Position numbers and translations under genes: made by a program. A stretch of 64,000 bases of DNA from Actinoplanes sp. SE50/110 (lineage in GTDB: Bacteria > Actinomycetota > Actinomycetes > Mycobacteriales > Micromonosporaceae). Shown here one piece after another: positions 37,326 through 46,433 of this stretch (positions are counted from its first letter, which is position 1; every line of letters begins with the position of its first letter). The stretch covers positions 2,885,001-2,949,000 of the forward strand of contig NZ_LT827010.1 in the NCBI RefSeq assembly GCF_900119315.1, written 5' to 3'. The notes beneath the pieces were generated by a model. The model had not been told where the DNA came from. It saw only the letters and a program-made list of their open reading frames with translations, and did not search any database.

Positions 37326-39989
37326 TCAGCGCTTCCAGAAGGGCTTGGTCGCTCGTTTCGGTGAGGTGGGTGCGCCGAATTCGGTCAGAACCCGCAGGGC
37401 GGTGGACCACTTCTCGGCGAGTGGGGCGTTGCCGTTCAGCAGCGTGATCAGAGCCTGCAAGGGACCGAAGTCGTCGCCGGATAGGGGAGTCAGCAGGACG
37501 GTGAGGCGGCTGGCGAGGTCGTCCAGCAGGTCGCGACGCTCGTAGTCGGGGTGGTCGGCGGCGTCGCGCAACCGTCCTGCTTCGACCGTGGCCAGCTGCC
37601 GGATGTCGGCGAGCGGGATGCCGGCGTCGGCGGGTTGCCGCGACCGACCGAAACCGCGCGGGGAAACCCGGCCGCCGCCGGCCGGGAGGCCGCTTGCGGA
37701 TCGCGGCACGCCACCAGCGGGAGACGGCGGGCCGCCTGCGGGAGACTGCGGGCCGCCTGCGGGAGACGTCGGGCCGCTTGCGGACGCCGGCACGCTACCG
37801 GTGGGTGCCGATGAGCCACCTGCGGGGGTCGATGCGTCGCTGGTGGGTGCGGGTGGGCTGGCCGCAGGTGAAGCGGGGCTGTCCGCGGAGGGCGGAGGGC
37901 CGCCGACAATCGGAGGCTGACCCGCAAGCCTGGCGTCGTCGAACGCGTCCGGCTGGCGGTGGGATGCACGCAGTTTGGCGCTGGCCGGGGCGAAGCGCGG
38001 GCGGCTCGGCACCGGGCCGCCCGGGATCGGCGGTGCCGGCGGGAACATCCCGGGTGCGGCCGGCGCCGGTCCGCCCGGGAACGGAGAGGACGCCGAGGCC
38101 AGGATCATGCCGGCGGCCATCGGGGGTGCCGTGGACTCCCAGCCTGAGGGCATCTCGACGGGCTGGGTCACGCGCCGGACCTCGCCGCCCTCGTTGACCA
38201 CGCGCTCGTCGACGGCGACATAGGCGGTGAAGCGGCACAACACGCCGAAACGCAGGGAGGTCTCGACGATCTGCTGCTCCAGCGTGTGGTCGCCGGCCGC
38301 GAAGGCATCCTCGAGGTCGCGCAGGCGGGCCCGAGCCCACTGCTTGGTCACCGCAGGCTCGGCACGCTCCCGCAGGGGGATGGTGGCCTGGAACGCCTGC
38401 TCGTCCCGAGTGGTCCCGGTCACCGTGAAGGTCCCCGCCGTCGACCCGGAATAGCGGCCGGTGACCACCAGCGGCACTCCCGGATAGAGCCCGGGCAGTC
38501 GCTGGGGACTGCGCGTCCCCTCCAGCGCGGTGACATCATCGGCGGTCAGGGACAGCCCGGTGACCACGGGAGCGCCGATCCGCCGGTGGATGTGCTCCAT
38601 CGCCTCGTCCAGCCGGTCCTCGCTCTCGACCAGCTCGGCCCGGCCGGCGCCGAGCGCGGCCAGCCGCCCGAGGAAGCCGGCGTTGACCGCGCGGTCGATG
38701 CCGATGGTGTGCAGCCGGGTGCTGCCGATCAGTGGGGTCACCTCGTGGACGATCTGATCCTCGTTGCCCACCTGACCGTCGGTGACCAGCACCAGGACAC
38801 GGTCCCGTCCGGTGCTGTCGGCGAGCAGTCCGAGCCCGGTGGTGAGTGGGGTGAGCAGCTCGGTGCCGCCCCGGGCGTCGGCTCGGGCCAGGTGCTCGAT
38901 CGCGCGGAACCGATTGCGGTCGGTGGCCTCGCTCAGCCCCGGCTCCACACCGTCGGGGCGCTCGACCTGGTGGTCGAAGGTGAGCACGGCGAAGCGGTCG
39001 GCGCCGGTCAGGGTGTCGATCACGCGTGCCGCGGCGCGGCGGGCGGCCACCATCTTCCATCCGCCCATGCTGCCGGAACGGTCGAGGAGCAGCACCACGT
39101 CCTTCGGCCGGGGTGGCACGTCGCCGGCGGGGGGCAGGATCACGATCTGATACGTCCCCTCCTCACCATCGTTGTCGGGCACCGCCACCGCGGTGTTGCC
39201 ACCCGGTGCGTAGGCCAGACGCAGCACGAAGTCACGGTCGGCCCGCTCGCCCGGAGCGATCCGTAGCGTGCCGCCCTCCTCGGAGATCGCATGCAGGCTG
39301 GAGCGGACCTCGCCGAGCTCCAGACCGGCCGCGTCGACGGTCACGCCGAGGGACAGTCGCAGGGGGTTGGGAAATCCGGGCAGCAGCACCGGCGGGGAGA
39401 TGCGGGAAGCGTCCGGCACCGCGTCGGTGTCGGCGGTCTGGCCGTCCCCGGCATACGGGCCGGGGAGTGGTGCACCCGGAATGTAGCGAGGGGCGACGAC
39501 CAGGGGAAAACGGTAGGTGGCGGCGCCGTCCTCGAACGGCATCGGGCCGACCAGGCTCAGCCGCACGACGATCCGCTCGCCGGCCAGGATGTTGCCGGCC
39601 CGCATGGTGAACACGTCGGGCCGCTCCTCCTCGGCGATCGAGGCCCGCTGACCGGCGGCCACGGCCTGGTCATACTGCTCGCGGGCGGCGGCACGCTCCT
39701 GCAGCTCGGCGGTGACCGTGCGGCCGTCGGCGGTCATCGTCATGCCGACGACCGCGGCCCGGTCGGGCAGTGGGAAGACGTAGGTCGCCTCGAGGGCGGT
39801 GTCGTGCGTGTTGACAAACTCGGCGGTCACCTCGGTGCGGGCGACCAGCCCACTGATCGCGGCCTGCACGTCGAGCCGGTCGAGAGGCAGATTGCCGCGG
39901 TCGGTGCGCAACGAGCCGAACCCGGATCCGGGCGCCGGCCTGACCCGCTCCAGCTCGCCCGGCCCCATCGGATTGACGTAGATAATCAC
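37326..39989 (-). CDS. VIT and VWA domain protein with Pro/Ala-rich tail
   Basis: An 887-residue protein with no signal peptide. A vault/inter-alpha-trypsin (VIT) domain lies at about 35-150 (YVFPLPDRAAVVGMTM, REQYDQAVAAGQRA) and a von Willebrand A domain at about 290-470 with a complete MIDAS (LLLDRSGSMGG, GGTELLTPL, VTDGQVGNE). A helical part follows, and then a Pro/Ser/Gly/Ala tail with 24-bp-type DNA repeats (37715-37790). A C-terminal helical domain ends the protein. The GTG start overlaps the MerR stop (GTGA), so the two are co-translated. Such VIT-VWA proteins are thought to be metal-dependent binding platforms; the partner is unknown. Confidence 0.88.
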   Translation of the reverse strand: MIIYVNPMGPGELERVRPAPGSGFGSLRTDRGNLPLDRLDVQAAISGLVARTEVTAEFVNTHDTALEATYVFPLPDRAAVVGMTMTADGRTVTAELQERAAAREQYDQAVAAGQRASIAEEERPDVFTMRAGNILAGERIVVRLSLVGPMPFEDGAATYRFPLVVAPRYIPGAPLPGPYAGDGQTADTDAVPDASRISPPVLLPGFPNPLRLSLGVTVDAAGLELGEVRSSLHAISEEGGTLRIAPGERADRDFVLRLAYAPGGNTAVAVPDNDGEEGTYQIVILPPAGDVPPRPKDVVLLLDRSGSMGGWKMVAARRAAARVIDTLTGADRFAVLTFDHQVERPDGVEPGLSEATDRNRFRAIEHLARADARGGTELLTPLTTGLGLLADSTGRDRVLVLVTDGQVGNEDQIVHEVTPLIGSTRLHTIGIDRAVNAGFLGRLAALGAGRAELVESEDRLDEAMEHIHRRIGAPVVTGLSLTADDVTALEGTRSPQRLPGLYPGVPLVVTGRYSGSTAGTFTVTGTTRDEQAFQATIPLRERAEPAVTKQWARARLRDLEDAFAAGDHTLEQQIVETSLRFGVLCRFTAYVAVDERVVNEGGEVRRVTQPVEMPSGWESTAPPMAAGMILASASSPFPGGPAPAAPGMFPPAPPIPGGPVPSRPRFAPASAKLRASHRQPDAFDDARLAGQPPIVGGPPPSADSPASPAASPPAPTSDASTPAGGSSAPTGSVPASASGPTSPAGGPQSPAGGPPSPAGGVPRSASGLPAGGGRVSPRGFGRSRQPADAGIPLADIRQLATVEAGRLRDAADHPDYERRDLLDDLASRLTVLLTPLSGDDFGPLQALITLLNGNAPLAEKWSTALRVLTEFGAPTSPKRATKPFWKR

Positions 39990-40645
39990 GAATCTCTCCT
40001 ATCGGTGAGCCCACGGGATGCGAGCAGGTCGAGCAGGGGCCGGGCCGCGGTTGCGAGCTGGGTGCGGTCGATGCGATCGAGATGAAATGAACCGGGGACC
40101 AGCAGGATCAGCCCTGAGCCGAGCGGCACCCCGGTAAGTAGGGCGTCGGCGCCGATCGGCGGCGCCGTGCCCGGGTCGCCGGCCGGTGATGGCACCTCCG
40201 CGAGGCCTGAGGGGGCCTCCGACTGTGGGAAGGCCCAATCGAGCGCGTGCGTCGGTGCCGTCTGAGGAGCGGGTGGCGATTTCCAGAACGGCGGCCGGGG
40301 CGTCGCGGGCGGCGGCGATGGATCGGCCTCGAGCAGCTCGGACGGCACCCGGGCCAGATCGGTGAGCGACTCGTCCGATGCCCCGCTCAGGTCCGCCTGG
40401 ATCTCGGCGAGGGTGCGTCCGGCCGCCTGCAGTCTCTTGATCGCGACGAGCTGCATGAGATGCCGCGGGCCGTAGAGCGCGGTGCGGCCGCGCGTGCCGA
40501 GGGGGCGGTCGACCAGGCCGATCGTCGAATACCACCGGATCGAGCGGCGATCCGGCAGATCCCGGACGCGGCCGTTGGGCGCGCCGGAATACTCCGCGGC
40601 GAGTGCGGTGCGCACCCGGTCGACCAGCTCCTCCATCGTCCACAT
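39986..40645 (-). CDS. MerR-family transcriptional regulator
   Basis: A 219-residue regulator. The winged helix-turn-helix (about residues 20-90) includes DRRSIRWYSTIGLVDRPLG, GRTALYGPRHLMQLVAIKRL and the AGRTLAEIQADLSG helix. The C-terminal part (about 110-219) is Pro rich and lacks the metal-binding cysteines of MerR itself, so the effector is probably not mercury. It overlaps the VWA gene by 4 bp and lies 10 bp from a perfect palindrome at 40656-40680, which probably is its operator. With so short a leader, the mRNA may be leaderless or start at the internal ATG at 40636. Confidence 0.9.
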   Translation of the reverse strand: MWTMEELVDRVRTALAAEYSGAPNGRVRDLPDRRSIRWYSTIGLVDRPLGTRGRTALYGPRHLMQLVAIKRLQAAGRTLAEIQADLSGASDESLTDLARVPSELLEADPSPPPATPRPPFWKSPPAPQTAPTHALDWAFPQSEAPSGLAEVPSPAGDPGTAPPIGADALLTGVPLGSGLILLVPGSFHLDRIDRTQLATAARPLLDLLASRGLTDRRDS

Positions 40646-40655
40646 GAGCAGAGCA

Positions 40656-40680
40656 TGACACTGTCATGGTGACAGTGTCA
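40656..40680. promoter_or_regulatory. Palindromic operator in the MerR/cyclase divergent promoter
   Basis: TGACACTGTCA (40656-40666) and its exact complement TGACAGTGTCA (40670-40680) flank a 3-bp spacer. Each arm is itself nearly symmetrical (TGACA-C-TGTCA). It lies between the divergent MerR-VWA and cyclase genes, so one regulator could control both. The spacing suits MerR-type binding between -35 and -10 boxes. Autoregulation is inferred. Confidence 0.8.
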
Positions 40681-40695
40681 ATGATTCGTGGCAGG

Positions 40696-41400
40696 ATGAG
40701 CGGCATGCTGGATCGGCTGAGGCTGGTGAGCCTCTCGCACGTGAACGACCCCGCGCGGATCAGCGTCTTTCCCGGTGATCCGCCGTTCGAGCTGGACACC
40801 GTTGCCACGCTCGGCGGGGAGGGCTTCTATCTGCGAGCGGTGCGCGGCGGCGAGCACACCGGCACGCACTGGGGCGCTCCGGGCCACTTCACCGAGGGCG
40901 GGCTGCTCGCCGACGAGCTGGAGCCGGCCGACCTGTTCCGGCCGGCGGTGAAGGTCGACGTGCGGTCCGCGTGCGCGGCCGACCCCGCATATGCGGTGAC
41001 CATCGGCGACCTGCAGGACTGGGAGGGGCGGCACGGCCGCATCCCGGACGAGTCTTTCGTGATCATTTGGACCGGGTGGGAGGAGAGATTCGGATGCGCG
41101 GATTTCGAGCGGCATCCCGGGTTCGCCCCGGAGACGGTGCGCTGGCTGGTGGAGACCGGCCGGCTGGGGGAGCGGGGCGGCACCGGCACGGACGCGTTCA
41201 GCCCCGATGTCAGCAGCGACGCCGGCTTCACGGTTTCCCGACTGGTCTATCAGCGCCGCCGGGTCAGCCTCGAGGTGCTGGCCCATCTCGCAGATCTGCC
41301 CGCCACCGGCGCGTGGGTCCTGTGTGGCGGGCAGATCAACCGGGCCGGTTCCGGTTCGACGGCGCTGATCTACGGAGTGGTGCCGCCGGCGGCCGGCTGA
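40696..41400 (+). CDS. Cyclase-family (kynurenine formamidase-like) hydrolase
   Basis: A 234-residue protein of the cyclase/kynurenine formamidase family. The metal-binding signature is EHTGTHWGAPGHF (about residues 52-64), with the later GGTGTDAFSPDV loop. The family hydrolyses arylformamides or performs related reactions with a divalent metal; the substrate is not shown. Starts at 40681, 40696 and 40705 are possible; I prefer 40696, with the last ATG also plausible because of AGGATGAG upstream. It is divergent from merR, and its last 31 bp overlap the 3' end of the opposite protease gene. Confidence 0.8.
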   Translation: MSGMLDRLRLVSLSHVNDPARISVFPGDPPFELDTVATLGGEGFYLRAVRGGEHTGTHWGAPGHFTEGGLLADELEPADLFRPAVKVDVRSACAADPAYAVTIGDLQDWEGRHGRIPDESFVIIWTGWEERFGCADFERHPGFAPETVRWLVETGRLGERGGTGTDAFSPDVSSDAGFTVSRLVYQRRRVSLEVLAHLADLPATGAWVLCGGQINRAGSGSTALIYGVVPPAAG

Positions 41401-43712
41401 CCGTGGCCGGAGCCGGCCGTGGGGTGCGCCGGGCTCGCGCCGGGTGTGGCGTGGCCCTGGGTGACGCCCGCAGTGCTGCGGCTGCGGGTGGGGCTCGGCG
41501 TGGGATGGCCCGGGGTGGGGTGGCTCGGGGTGGAGTGGCTCGGTGCGGCGCCGGGTGTGGCGTGACCCGGGGTGTTGCCCGCTGTGCTGTGGCCCTTGGT
41601 GGTGGTGGACGCGGCCGGGGGCGGGGTCGCGGTCTGACCGCCGCCGGGCTGGACGACGCCGTCCACGGTCAGGGTGTACGGGGCGTACTGGGTGACCGTT
41701 CCGGTCGGGTCGTCCTGTGCGACGATCGCGACGACCTTCGGGAAGCCGCGCAGCGCCGCGACCTCGGTGATCGGCACGACCGCGGCGCGCAGGTGGCCCA
41801 GCCCGACCAGCGAGACGTGCCAGCCGCGCACCGGGATGGGGTGCCACTGGGTGGGCGACTTCCAGCCGTCCAGCGAGTCACTGGTGATCTTGCTGGCGCC
41901 GAGGGTCACCTCGCCGAGGTGCCACCCGCCGAGGTTGACCGCGGCGTCGGTCACGTAGCGGAAGCCGAGCAGGATCTTCTTACCCGCGTACGCCTTGAGG
42001 TCGTAATTCTCTTTGACGTCCGCGGCCTGACCGGTGATCGCGGGCCCGAGTGGTCCCTTGACCGTGTTGTTGCCCTCGATCGCCTGGTACGTCTTGCCTC
42101 CGTCCGCCGAGACGGTGACGTACCCGTAGTCGAAGTCCTTCTCCATGCCGTAAGTGGTTTTGAACCGGAGCACCGGATCGGCGGTCGGCACCTCGACCTG
42201 ACGGGCCGCGGTCTCGTCGAGATCCGACGTGTTCCCGGAGAAGAGCAGGCCCGCATCGATCTTCCAGGCCAGCGGCGTCGGCGGCAGGGTCGGCGCCCCG
42301 CTGAACGCCACCGACTTGATCAGACCCTGCGGCAGGCGGATGAAATCCGCCCCGTTCGGCGCGGCGCCCGACTTGTCATAGGTGGCCGGGTTCGCGAGAT
42401 TGACCGTCGACTGGAGCTCCGCCGCGGTCACGCGGTCGCGCGGCACTCCGGTGACCGTCCCGCCGGGCTCGCCGACCTCCTTGTCGACCAGGGTCATCAC
42501 CTGGAAGTCGTGCAGCACGTCGGCGACCTTGAGGCCCTTGGGCAGGGCGGTCTGCAGCGCGTCGAGCGACTGGTGCTTGGCGTCGCGGTGCAGCTCGGCG
42601 ATCATCTTCACGCCGAACCGGTCCCGCAGATAGACCATCAACTCGTACGTGATGCCGTAATCGGCGAGCACCTCGTTGGGCTCGCCCTCGTCCCACAGGT
42701 TCAGCGAGTTCTGTGGGCCGCCGCACTCCCGCGGATTCGCGTTGTAGGTCGTCTTCACGTTGCCGAAACCCTGGTAACAGGCGATGTGGCTGTCAAAGCC
42801 GGGATGGTGCACGCCGATCCGTGGGTCCACATAGCCGACCAGGGTCTGCGCGTAATCGGACAGCCCCTCGTTGAGCCAGTCCACCTCGGCCGGGTCCTGG
42901 TAGTACTCCAGCAGGTGCTGCCACTCGTGGGCGAAGGTGCCCTCGTACATCCGCGGCCGCGCCGGCCGGCTGGTGCACAGGTCGTCGGTCGGTTCATTCT
43001 TCGGGTCCGCGCCGAGCCGGTGCTGCCAGTCGTAGGCGTCGATCGTCATCACGTTCCGGTCGAACAACTCGTTGAGCTGCGCCGAGAAGAAGCCCGCGAT
43101 GTAGGTGGGGCGTTCCGGGAAATGGAAGTAGTTGTCGTCGCGGACGTTGTCGACCAGCGTCACGGTCTTGTCGCCGTCACCGCTGAAGTCGCCGGCCATC
43201 CCCGGGTGCGCGCCCGACCGGTCCGGCGGCGTGCTGAACGTCGCCGTCTCCTTCGGGTAGATGTTGGTGTCGAACTGGGTCACCAGATCGGCGACCTGGG
43301 CGTCGGTCACCTCGGTGGAGTTCTTACGGCAGTCGCCGGCCGGGAAGGCGATGTCCTTGGCCACCCAGACCTCGATGTGCCTGCCGACCGCCCGCAACGT
43401 GTAGTCCTTGCGGTACAGGTCGCCGTCGGTGTCGTCCAACCCCACCCAGCTGCGGACCGTGCCGACCGCGGGGGTGGCCGCGGGCGCGCGGCGGGCGGTG
43501 GGTTGCGGCCGATAGCGCGCCTGCGGCAGGAATTTGCCACCGAGACGCAGGTGTGTACGGGTGAGGCCCCGGCCGTCGATCTCCGGCAGGACCCCGGCGT
43601 GCCCGTGCACGGCCGGGGTGAGCGGCCGCTGCGGCTGTGCCTCGGCTGGGCTGGTGAGGAGCGGGGCCATGATCACGACTGCCGTGAGACTGGCAAATCC
43701 GGTGCGGTTCAC
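41370..43712 (-). CDS. Secreted zinc metalloprotease, immune inhibitor A/M6-like
   Basis: A 780-residue exported protease. The signal peptide covers about residues 1-26. The zinc site is His262-Glu263-x2-His266 (AHEWQHLLEYY), with a downstream Glu282 in WLNEGLSDYAQ. Later segments (DYGYVTVSADGGKTYQAIEG, LLGFRYVTDAAVNLGGWHLG) match the immune-activating beta domains of M6 peptidases. The last 80 residues are a His/Thr/Pro/Ser tail (SHPTPGHPTPSP). It probably degrades extracellular protein. An inverted repeat GGTGC-ATATG-GCACC lies 25 bp upstream of the start. Its 3' end overlaps the cyclase gene. Confidence 0.82.
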   Translation of the reverse strand: MNRTGFASLTAVVIMAPLLTSPAEAQPQRPLTPAVHGHAGVLPEIDGRGLTRTHLRLGGKFLPQARYRPQPTARRAPAATPAVGTVRSWVGLDDTDGDLYRKDYTLRAVGRHIEVWVAKDIAFPAGDCRKNSTEVTDAQVADLVTQFDTNIYPKETATFSTPPDRSGAHPGMAGDFSGDGDKTVTLVDNVRDDNYFHFPERPTYIAGFFSAQLNELFDRNVMTIDAYDWQHRLGADPKNEPTDDLCTSRPARPRMYEGTFAHEWQHLLEYYQDPAEVDWLNEGLSDYAQTLVGYVDPRIGVHHPGFDSHIACYQGFGNVKTTYNANPRECGGPQNSLNLWDEGEPNEVLADYGITYELMVYLRDRFGVKMIAELHRDAKHQSLDALQTALPKGLKVADVLHDFQVMTLVDKEVGEPGGTVTGVPRDRVTAAELQSTVNLANPATYDKSGAAPNGADFIRLPQGLIKSVAFSGAPTLPPTPLAWKIDAGLLFSGNTSDLDETAARQVEVPTADPVLRFKTTYGMEKDFDYGYVTVSADGGKTYQAIEGNNTVKGPLGPAITGQAADVKENYDLKAYAGKKILLGFRYVTDAAVNLGGWHLGEVTLGASKITSDSLDGWKSPTQWHPIPVRGWHVSLVGLGHLRAAVVPITEVAALRGFPKVVAIVAQDDPTGTVTQYAPYTLTVDGVVQPGGGQTATPPPAASTTTKGHSTAGNTPGHATPGAAPSHSTPSHPTPGHPTPSPTRSRSTAGVTQGHATPGASPAHPTAGSGHGQPAAGGTTP

Positions 43713-43736
43713 GAAGCGGACGTTACCTGCCTAAAG

Positions 43737-43751
43737 GTGCATATGGCACCA
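43737..43751 (-). promoter_or_regulatory. Inverted repeat GGTGC-ATATG-GCACC upstream of the M6-like protease
   Basis: A 5-bp inverted repeat with a 5-bp spacer, 25 bp upstream of the protease start, a usual operator position. The binder is unknown. The rest of the gap 43713-43973 shows nothing else. Confidence 0.35.
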
Positions 43752-43973
43752 ACACGCGCAGTCGATCATGAAGCATCCGCCCTGCACGCTTCACCTGTCG
43801 TCGGCGGCCGCTCTCCAGGATCGCACTCCCCCTGCCGCGTGGGCCCGGAATCGCCTCGCACGGCATCGGAAACCGTCGTCGAGCAGGAAGGTTCGGCCAT
43901 CATTCAGCCGATCGCATCCGCGGCGCCCGCGGCGTGGACACGGATGTGGGCGGTTCGGGGACACGACGGGGTG

Positions 43974-44240
43974 TCACTCGAAGAGGCTGTGCTTCCTGCC
44001 CTGCTCGGCGCGGTTGCGGGCCCGGCGGCGCTTCTGGATCACCAGGATGTCGACGGCGGCGACGGCCGCCCAGGCGGCGAGCAACCAGCCGGGCAGAGTC
44101 CAGCCGGCGCGGAACAGGATCGCGGACAGGGCGGCGCAGACCACCATGCCGAACGCGGCGAGGACGAGCCGGAGGTTGAGTGGGCTGTACGGCTCCTCGA
44201 CAGTGCCGCGGCGGCCGGGTGGTTGCGGACCGATGGGCAT
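43974..44240 (-). CDS. Small DUF6343-like membrane protein
   Basis: An 88-residue protein with two helices (LNLRLVLAAFGMVVCAALSAILF and WTLPGWLLAAWAAVAAVDILVI) and a basic C-terminus ending in HSLFE. The SPLNLRLVLAAFG start of the helical part fits DUF6343. The ATG at 44240 (MPIGPQPPG) is preferred; an in-frame upstream start at 44288 is possible. The ribosome site is weak. It is divergent from the APC permease gene. Confidence 0.6.
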   Translation of the reverse strand: MPIGPQPPGRRGTVEEPYSPLNLRLVLAAFGMVVCAALSAILFRAGWTLPGWLLAAWAAVAAVDILVIQKRRRARNRAEQGRKHSLFE

Positions 44241-44348
44241 AGGCACGAATCTACTCGTGTCGGACGGGACGAAAACAACTCGCCCCAAGATCGGGTAGTT
44301 TCGATATCTTCGGCGTCTGGCACTGATCCGCTGTGGACAGGAGGCGCC

Positions 44349-46433
44349 GTGGCAGAGACGGGGCTTACCGAGCAGAACTCGCGCAAACTCGGCACCTGGT
44401 CCGTGTTCGTCATCGCGGTCTCCGCGATGACGCCACTCACCGTCGTGGCCGGGGCGCTACCCCTCGGGTACGGGGAAGTGAAAGAGAAGGGCATCCCCGT
44501 CGCGTACGTGCTGGTCGCCGTTGTCCTGGCGATCTTCACGGTCGGGCTCACCGCGATGGCGCGCCACGTGCCGAACAGCGGTGCCTTCTACGCCTACGCC
44601 GCGAAGGGCCTGACCCGGCCGGCCGGCGTCGGCACCGCGTTCATCGCGTTGCTCGCCTACAACGCCATGCAGATCGGTCTGTACGGGGCATTCGGTGTCG
44701 CCGCGCACAACGCCGCCGCGATCTTCGGGCTGAAGATGTCGTGGATCGTCTGGGCGCTGCTGGGCTGGGCGGTCGTCAGCGTCCTGGGGTTGCGGCAGAT
44801 CGACTTCAACGCCCGGATCCTGACCGTGCTGGTCGGCGCCGAAGTGTTGATCGTGCTGACCCTGGATGCGGTCATGGTCGGTCATCCCGACGGCGGATCG
44901 GTCGCGTTCGACACGGTCAATCCGGGCCTGATCGCCAGCGCCGGTGGAGTGTCGCTGCTGGTCGGTGCGGTGGCCGGGATGGTCGGCTTCGAGTCGCCAC
45001 TGGTCTACGCGGCCGAGGCGCGCGACCCCCGGCGTACCGTCGCCCGGGCGATCTTCATGACGCTCGGCGTCGCGGCGATCCTCTACGGCGGCTCGGCCTG
45101 GGCGATGTCCGTCGTGGCCGGGCCCGACAAGATCATCGATGTGGCCGCGCGATATCTCAACGACCTGTTCTTCGTGCTGCCCGGGCCATACCTGCCGACC
45201 GCGGTCATCGACCTGGCCCGGGTCTTCTTCGCGACCAGCCTGTTCGCCGCGATGCTGGCCTTCCATCACACCGTCGCGCGGTACGCGTTGACTGTCGCCC
45301 GGGAGGGCGTGCTGCCGCCGGCGCTCGCCCGCACCCGTGACGACGTGCCGGTAGCCGCCTCGATCGCCCAGTCCGGCCTGGCGTTCATCGTTCTGGTGAT
45401 CTTCGCGGCGCTGGTACTGAACCCGACCAGTGATCTGTTCTTCCTCGGCACGGTCTCCGGTGGCCTCGGCGTGCTGGCGCTGATGACGATCGCGTCGATC
45501 GCAGTGGTCCGATTCTTCCGGCGTGACACGCACGGTGAGACGACCTGGCGCCGGTCGGCCGCGCCGTGGATTGCCGCGGTCTTCCTGGTCCTCATGCTGC
45601 TTCTATCGGTGGCGTTCTTCGGCGAGCTGCTGGATTCGGACAATCTGGTGAAGGTGTGGCTGCCGCCGATCGCGTTCCTCGGCGTCTATCTGCTCGGCGT
45701 CTGGTGGGGGCGGCGTCTGCGCCGGGAGCGGCCGGCGGTCTACGCCGCGATCGGCACCGGCCTGCCACCGGAAGCCGACAGGCCCGGCCTGGTCGTCCCG
45801 CCGCAGCGCCTCAACGGTGTGGCTGCCGCCGCGAAGCCGGAGGCCGCCGCAAGGCTCGAAATCGCTGACGCGGCCCCCGCGACCGTCGGCCTCGGCGCAA
45901 CCCCCGGCCCGGCAACCCCGAACCCGGCGACGACGGTCACGCCGGATGTGACCTCCCAGCCCGAGGCGGCCGGCAAGTCGCCAACGGCCGAGCCGGACGT
46001 AGTCGGCCGGTCGGCAGCGGTGGGAACTCCGGCTTCGGGGCTGGAGCCGGATGCGGCCGGCCGCACCATGGCGGCGGGCATGCCGGTGACGGGGGCCAAG
46101 CCTGGTGTGACCACGCGGACGGAGGCGCTCGGGGAGGCGGCGGCGGGTGCGCCTGCGGATGTGGTCGCGCGGACGGAGGCGCTCGGGGAGGCGGCGGCGG
46201 GTGCGCCTGCGGATGTGGTCGCGCGGACGGAGGCGGTTCGGGGTGCGGCGGGTGACCCGGTGGAGATTTCGGCTGGGGAGGCGGACGGTGGCCCGGCGGA
46301 TGTTGTGGCCGGGGAGGCGGCGGGGTGGCGGACCGAGCGGGCGCGGCCGGCGGGGACGGACGGCGGTGGAGTGACCAAGCCGACAGTGGGTGGATCGGAG
46401 CCGGAAGAAGGCGGAAATCCGCCGGTCAGTTAA
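44349..46433 (+). CDS. APC-superfamily amino acid permease with long C-terminal extension
   Basis: A 694-residue transporter. The GTG at 44349 has AGGAGG nearby. About 12 membrane helices occupy residues 20-480, with the APC features SAMTPLTVVAGALPLGYG, GFESPLVYAAEARDPRRTV and the FHHTVARY helix. It probably imports an amino acid or amine. The last 190 residues are hydrophilic and Ala/Pro/Gly/Thr rich, absent from most relatives, with an 18-residue repeat (RTEALGEAAAGAPADVVA) in tandem. The boundary of the extension, near residue 490, fits a late expansion of the gene end. Confidence 0.88.
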   Translation: MAETGLTEQNSRKLGTWSVFVIAVSAMTPLTVVAGALPLGYGEVKEKGIPVAYVLVAVVLAIFTVGLTAMARHVPNSGAFYAYAAKGLTRPAGVGTAFIALLAYNAMQIGLYGAFGVAAHNAAAIFGLKMSWIVWALLGWAVVSVLGLRQIDFNARILTVLVGAEVLIVLTLDAVMVGHPDGGSVAFDTVNPGLIASAGGVSLLVGAVAGMVGFESPLVYAAEARDPRRTVARAIFMTLGVAAILYGGSAWAMSVVAGPDKIIDVAARYLNDLFFVLPGPYLPTAVIDLARVFFATSLFAAMLAFHHTVARYALTVAREGVLPPALARTRDDVPVAASIAQSGLAFIVLVIFAALVLNPTSDLFFLGTVSGGLGVLALMTIASIAVVRFFRRDTHGETTWRRSAAPWIAAVFLVLMLLLSVAFFGELLDSDNLVKVWLPPIAFLGVYLLGVWWGRRLRRERPAVYAAIGTGLPPEADRPGLVVPPQRLNGVAAAAKPEAAARLEIADAAPATVGLGATPGPATPNPATTVTPDVTSQPEAAGKSPTAEPDVVGRSAAVGTPASGLEPDAAGRTMAAGMPVTGAKPGVTTRTEALGEAAAGAPADVVARTEALGEAAAGAPADVVARTEAVRGAAGDPVEISAGEADGGPADVVAGEAAGWRTERARPAGTDGGGVTKPTVGGSEPEEGGNPPVS
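46114..46230 (+). repeat. In-frame 54-bp tandem repeat at the end of the permease gene
   Basis: Units start at 46114, 46168 and 46222; the first two are identical copies of 54 bp and the third decays after about 15 bp. The period keeps the frame and adds 18 residues per unit to the C-terminal tail. Confidence 0.85.

Noticed and set aside
40971..44348. Very long open frame on the plus strand before the APC permease
   Set aside because: It is the mirror of the cyclase and protease genes, kept open by G/C-rich third positions. The sequence is Arg/Gly/Val-rich with no domain, and the permease has its own GTG with a ribosome site.
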